Positions 61,713 through 64,000 of a stretch of DNA of 64,000 nt are shown in pieces. The stretch's first letter is position 1. Each line of letters starts with the position of its first letter. Below the pieces are notes generated by a model. It was not told the DNA's origin. It made no database searches and saw nothing but the letters and a program-made list of their open reading frames with translations. The position numbers and the translations under genes were made by a program. Source of the stretch: Flammeovirgaceae bacterium (GTDB taxonomy: Bacteria > Bacteroidota > Bacteroidia > Cytophagales > Cyclobacteriaceae); NCBI GenBank assembly GCA_020635915.1, contig JACJYU010000003.1:1-64000 (forward strand). The letters are read 5' to 3'.

Positions 61713-63686
61713 CTAATCGTAACTTATAATGAGTGCTGTGCTGCGTTCACTTTCTTTATTGTTTCCCACTGCTGTGATATAATAGTAATATTTCCCTCCT
61801 TTTGTTACTGATCGATCGGTGTACTCATACTGGCTGGCTTCTATAGTTGCCAGTAGCGAAGGTGTTGCCCCTTGCGTCTTCCTATAGATTTTATAAGCAA
61901 CCAAACCATTTTGCAAACTGCCACCCCAACGCAACGTGATTGCACCTTCCCCTTTGAAAGCCTGAAATCCGGGAGGAGCAAAAAGCTGTTCTGAGGGTGC
62001 CGCCATCATAATAGATGCATCCTGACTCCAGTCACTTGCGCCGCCAAACATATCATAAGCACGTACACGATAGGTGTAAGCTATACCCCGTAAGGCTGTG
62101 CTGTCATTAAAACTGTTTTCTTCCCATCTGAACAAGGTGTCCACCTTTTGTTGAACTACTCTTTCTATTTCATACACCGCTATTGCATTATCCAGATTTT
62201 TCATATCCAGCCAGGAGAGTCTTATTCTGCCATCAGCAACGGTGGCCATTAATTCGCGTGGCCTTTGAGGATTGGTAGGTATTTCCGGACGAACCTGCAC
62301 GGTGTCGGAATAATTACTTAAATGCAGGCTGCTGTTTTCTGCCCTGACGGCATAATCGTAAAATATTCTTCCTGAAAGCTCCTGTGATGAATCCAAATAA
62401 GTGGTGTCTGTAAGAAATGGACTAACCTGCTCTAATGATTCACCGGTAATACCTCTGTATACATAATAACCTTTTATATCTGTATCGCCTGCCTGCCATC
62501 GCAATCTTATGGCTTGTTGCTCTGGAACCGCACTTGGATTGACTGGTGGGAGTGGGGCCAGGCTACTTTGGAACATGCCAAATACAGTGGCACTGGTGAC
62601 GGAGCTTTCTCCCAGCACACCCAATATGCGAAAATGATAATAATATCTTTTCATGGGTTCAACTTGTTGGTCAATATAAAGAGTATCCGTTGGTGGCAAA
62701 TCGGCAATGGTTTCGAAATTCTTGTCTTGATGTTCACTTCTGAATAATCTTAACCCCCTGGAGAGTTCAGGATTATCCAATCGCCAACTTAAAAGTATTC
62801 CTTGCACGTTGTTTTGGTTACGCGTATTGATGCGATAAGGTAAAGTGGCTTCGTTGAAGTTGTAGCTGGCTACGGTTACCGTACCAGAGGGAATGTTGCG
62901 GTTTCCCACACGGTCGTAGCCTGCTAATACGTATTCATATGCCTGATGGGCGACAAGCAAAGTATCCCTAATGTTTACAAAAAGTGAATCAGCTCTAACA
63001 CTCAACATTTTCTGCACAGGTTGAACGGCAAACGCTCCATTAAAATGATCCCTGCGAAGCAACTGATAGTACACGGGAAAATTTTCACCCTTTAATAAAA
63101 ATGTAAGTTCAATTTGATTGGGTTGTGTGAATTGCTTAAAAGATTGCGCTTTCGGCATTTTAGGTGAAGCGGGTAACGAAACAGAGTTGGTAACAAAGGC
63201 CGTTTGCCAGTTACCGTTAATTTGGTGGCTTATGCGATATTGATAAACTATCTTTGGTTTAACATTTTTATCGACAGTAGCATAGCCCAGTGCCAGCATG
63301 ACAGGGAGATAAAAATTATAGGGAGCAATGGAGTCAGCATTATTGTGCTGCAATATTTTTTGCCAAATTACATCGACAGGTATGGGCGAATCCTGATGAG
63401 GCTGAGGAAAATAGGAGAGCGCTTCAGTGAATGCACGCTTGAATTCTTCATTCGTAGCAGGAGCCCTGCTTTCGCCAACCTCTGTCCAGTTGTTGCGACT
63501 TCCTTCTTTTCTTTCGATCCGGTAGGCTGTAATGTTCTGAAATGGCTTTGATGTTGATACAATACCTTTACCCAGAAATACAACAATTTCATTTTGCCTT
63601 GCTTCGGCCATGCTGTTCACTTGCTGTATCTGAGCCACAGCACTTGATGCAAACACAAGAAGTAAAAAAAGTATATACCTTTTCAT
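61713..63686 (-). CDS. Secreted fibronectin type III repeat protein
   Basis: 657 residues with a signal peptide (MKRYILFLLLVFASSAVAQ). After an N-terminal region of unknown fold (about 20-280) come at least four FN3-like repeats, from about 285 to the end, each with xxLSWxxP/RLxWQ-type strands and YxYRVRAYD or YYYYITAVG-type ends. FN3 modules in secreted bacterial proteins serve as spacers or binding modules. Its start overlaps the upstream gene's stop by 4 nt (ATGA), and its stop is 3 nt before the NHL gene. Composition is AT-richer than most of the window. No catalytic domain is seen. Confidence 0.85.
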   Translation of the reverse strand: MKRYILFLLLVFASSAVAQIQQVNSMAEARQNEIVVFLGKGIVSTSKPFQNITAYRIERKEGSRNNWTEVGESRAPATNEEFKRAFTEALSYFPQPHQDSPIPVDVIWQKILQHNNADSIAPYNFYLPVMLALGYATVDKNVKPKIVYQYRISHQINGNWQTAFVTNSVSLPASPKMPKAQSFKQFTQPNQIELTFLLKGENFPVYYQLLRRDHFNGAFAVQPVQKMLSVRADSLFVNIRDTLLVAHQAYEYVLAGYDRVGNRNIPSGTVTVASYNFNEATLPYRINTRNQNNVQGILLSWRLDNPELSRGLRLFRSEHQDKNFETIADLPPTDTLYIDQQVEPMKRYYYHFRILGVLGESSVTSATVFGMFQSSLAPLPPVNPSAVPEQQAIRLRWQAGDTDIKGYYVYRGITGESLEQVSPFLTDTTYLDSSQELSGRIFYDYAVRAENSSLHLSNYSDTVQVRPEIPTNPQRPRELMATVADGRIRLSWLDMKNLDNAIAVYEIERVVQQKVDTLFRWEENSFNDSTALRGIAYTYRVRAYDMFGGASDWSQDASIMMAAPSEQLFAPPGFQAFKGEGAITLRWGGSLQNGLVAYKIYRKTQGATPSLLATIEASQYEYTDRSVTKGGKYYYYITAVGNNKESERSTALIISYD

Positions 63687-64000
63687 TTAATATAAAATTT
63701 CAATTCCTTGTAGTCAGTTCCATAATGGGCATTTACGCCAAATGTAACAGAAGCCGAGCCGCTACTTTTATCACACAACAATCCATCACAATCTGAATCA
63801 CATACACCCCATCCCTTATAGGCTGAACCTTTCAAGGTCAGCAAGCCCTCTCCATCAACAAACCAATCGCCATTAGTACTGATTTGGCCATCATAATTTT
63901 GCATACCCATGATGGTGGCACTACAACCTGCACAGGCAATCACAACCGAGCCACCAAGGCCAACCCCTGCATCTACAAAAATGCTTTGTCCAATGCCAAA
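63683..64000 (-). CDS. Secreted Cys-rich protein of unknown function, 5' truncated at the right edge
   Basis: The frame runs open to the edge of the window, so the N-terminus is missing. The visible 105 residues are Gly-rich at first (GIGQSIFVDAGVGLGGSV), then carry CAGCSATIMGMQNYDG and a Cys cluster CDSDCDGLLC, and end in SASVTFGVNAHYGTDYKELKFYIK, which looks like beta strands. It resembles the C-terminal part of a large secreted surface protein. The ATGA overlap with the FN3 gene shows it heads the three-gene operon. I do not recognise the family. Confidence 0.6.
   Translation of the reverse strand, partial: FGIGQSIFVDAGVGLGGSVVIACAGCSATIMGMQNYDGQISTNGDWFVDGEGLLTLKGSAYKGWGVCDSDCDGLLCDKSSGSASVTFGVNAHYGTDYKELKFYIK

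Noticed and set aside
1..64000. CRISPR array, insertion sequence, integrase, toxin-antitoxin or phage genes.
   Set aside because: No regularly spaced repeats, transposase or integrase motifs, terminal inverted repeats, or tRNA-associated attachment sites were seen.

Overview
The window looks like an ordinary chromosomal segment of a Bacteroidota bacterium, most likely a Cytophagales-type marine or soil organism. The evidence is two hybrid two-component systems (sensor propeller, kinase, receiver and AraC domain in one protein), large FtsX/MacB-type permeases, big secreted M14, M28 and BNR-repeat proteins, and promoters with the Bacteroidota -7 motif TAnnTTTG just upstream of many genes. The lineage is inferred from gene content. 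I see no rRNA, tRNA, CRISPR array, insertion sequence, prophage or replication origin.

Layout. 1-7308: two tandem hybrid sensor-regulators, the first cut by the window edge, sharing a 1259-bp perfect direct repeat. 7468-13627, all on the minus strand: a secreted S9-type hydrolase, GAPDH with an N-terminal extension, a membrane protein, a TonB protein and a CPA1-type antiporter. 13862-28289: an FtsX-type permease, a Bcr/CflA exporter, an ECF sigma factor with an overlapping membrane partner, a FabH-like ketosynthase, a LysR/YeiH pair, a GreA/GreB-like factor, a Gdx-like SMR exporter, an M28 peptidase, a DHA2 exporter, a DoxX protein with a nitrobindin-like protein, and YggS. 28457-34108: two more FtsX-type permeases and a small secreted protein. 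34170-44938: a diheme cytochrome c, OsmC, a DUF6159-like membrane protein, carbonic anhydrase, a frameshifted histidine kinase, tryptophan 2,3-dioxygenase, an ABC-F ATPase, and a PadR regulator coupled to a fourth permease. 44986-59042: an M28 peptidase, a dienelactone hydrolase, topoisomerase IB, TerC, a BNR-propeller protein, a P1B-4 metal ATPase, an M14 carboxypeptidase and a DUF1579-like protein. 59202-64000: an RNA-type methyltransferase, then an AT-richer minus-strand operon of NHL-propeller, fibronectin-III and Cys-rich secreted proteins, cut by the right edge.

How the genes fit together. Most units are single genes or short operons of housekeeping, transport, envelope and peptide-degradation functions. 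Clear pairings are sigma factor with membrane protein (18 kb), LysR with YeiH (20-22 kb), DoxX with nitrobindin-like protein (26.5-27.5 kb), PadR with permease (4-bp overlap, 42.2 kb), dienelactone hydrolase with topoisomerase IB (10-nt gap, 47.6 kb), and the secreted-protein operon at the right end.

I found no convincing new defence or mobile system. The strongest unusual signals are the perfect 1259-bp block shared by the two hybrid regulators, the apparent 4-bp deletion that splits the histidine kinase near 38,401, four ABC-type permeases with no partner ATPase, and several operator-like repeats in promoter regions.
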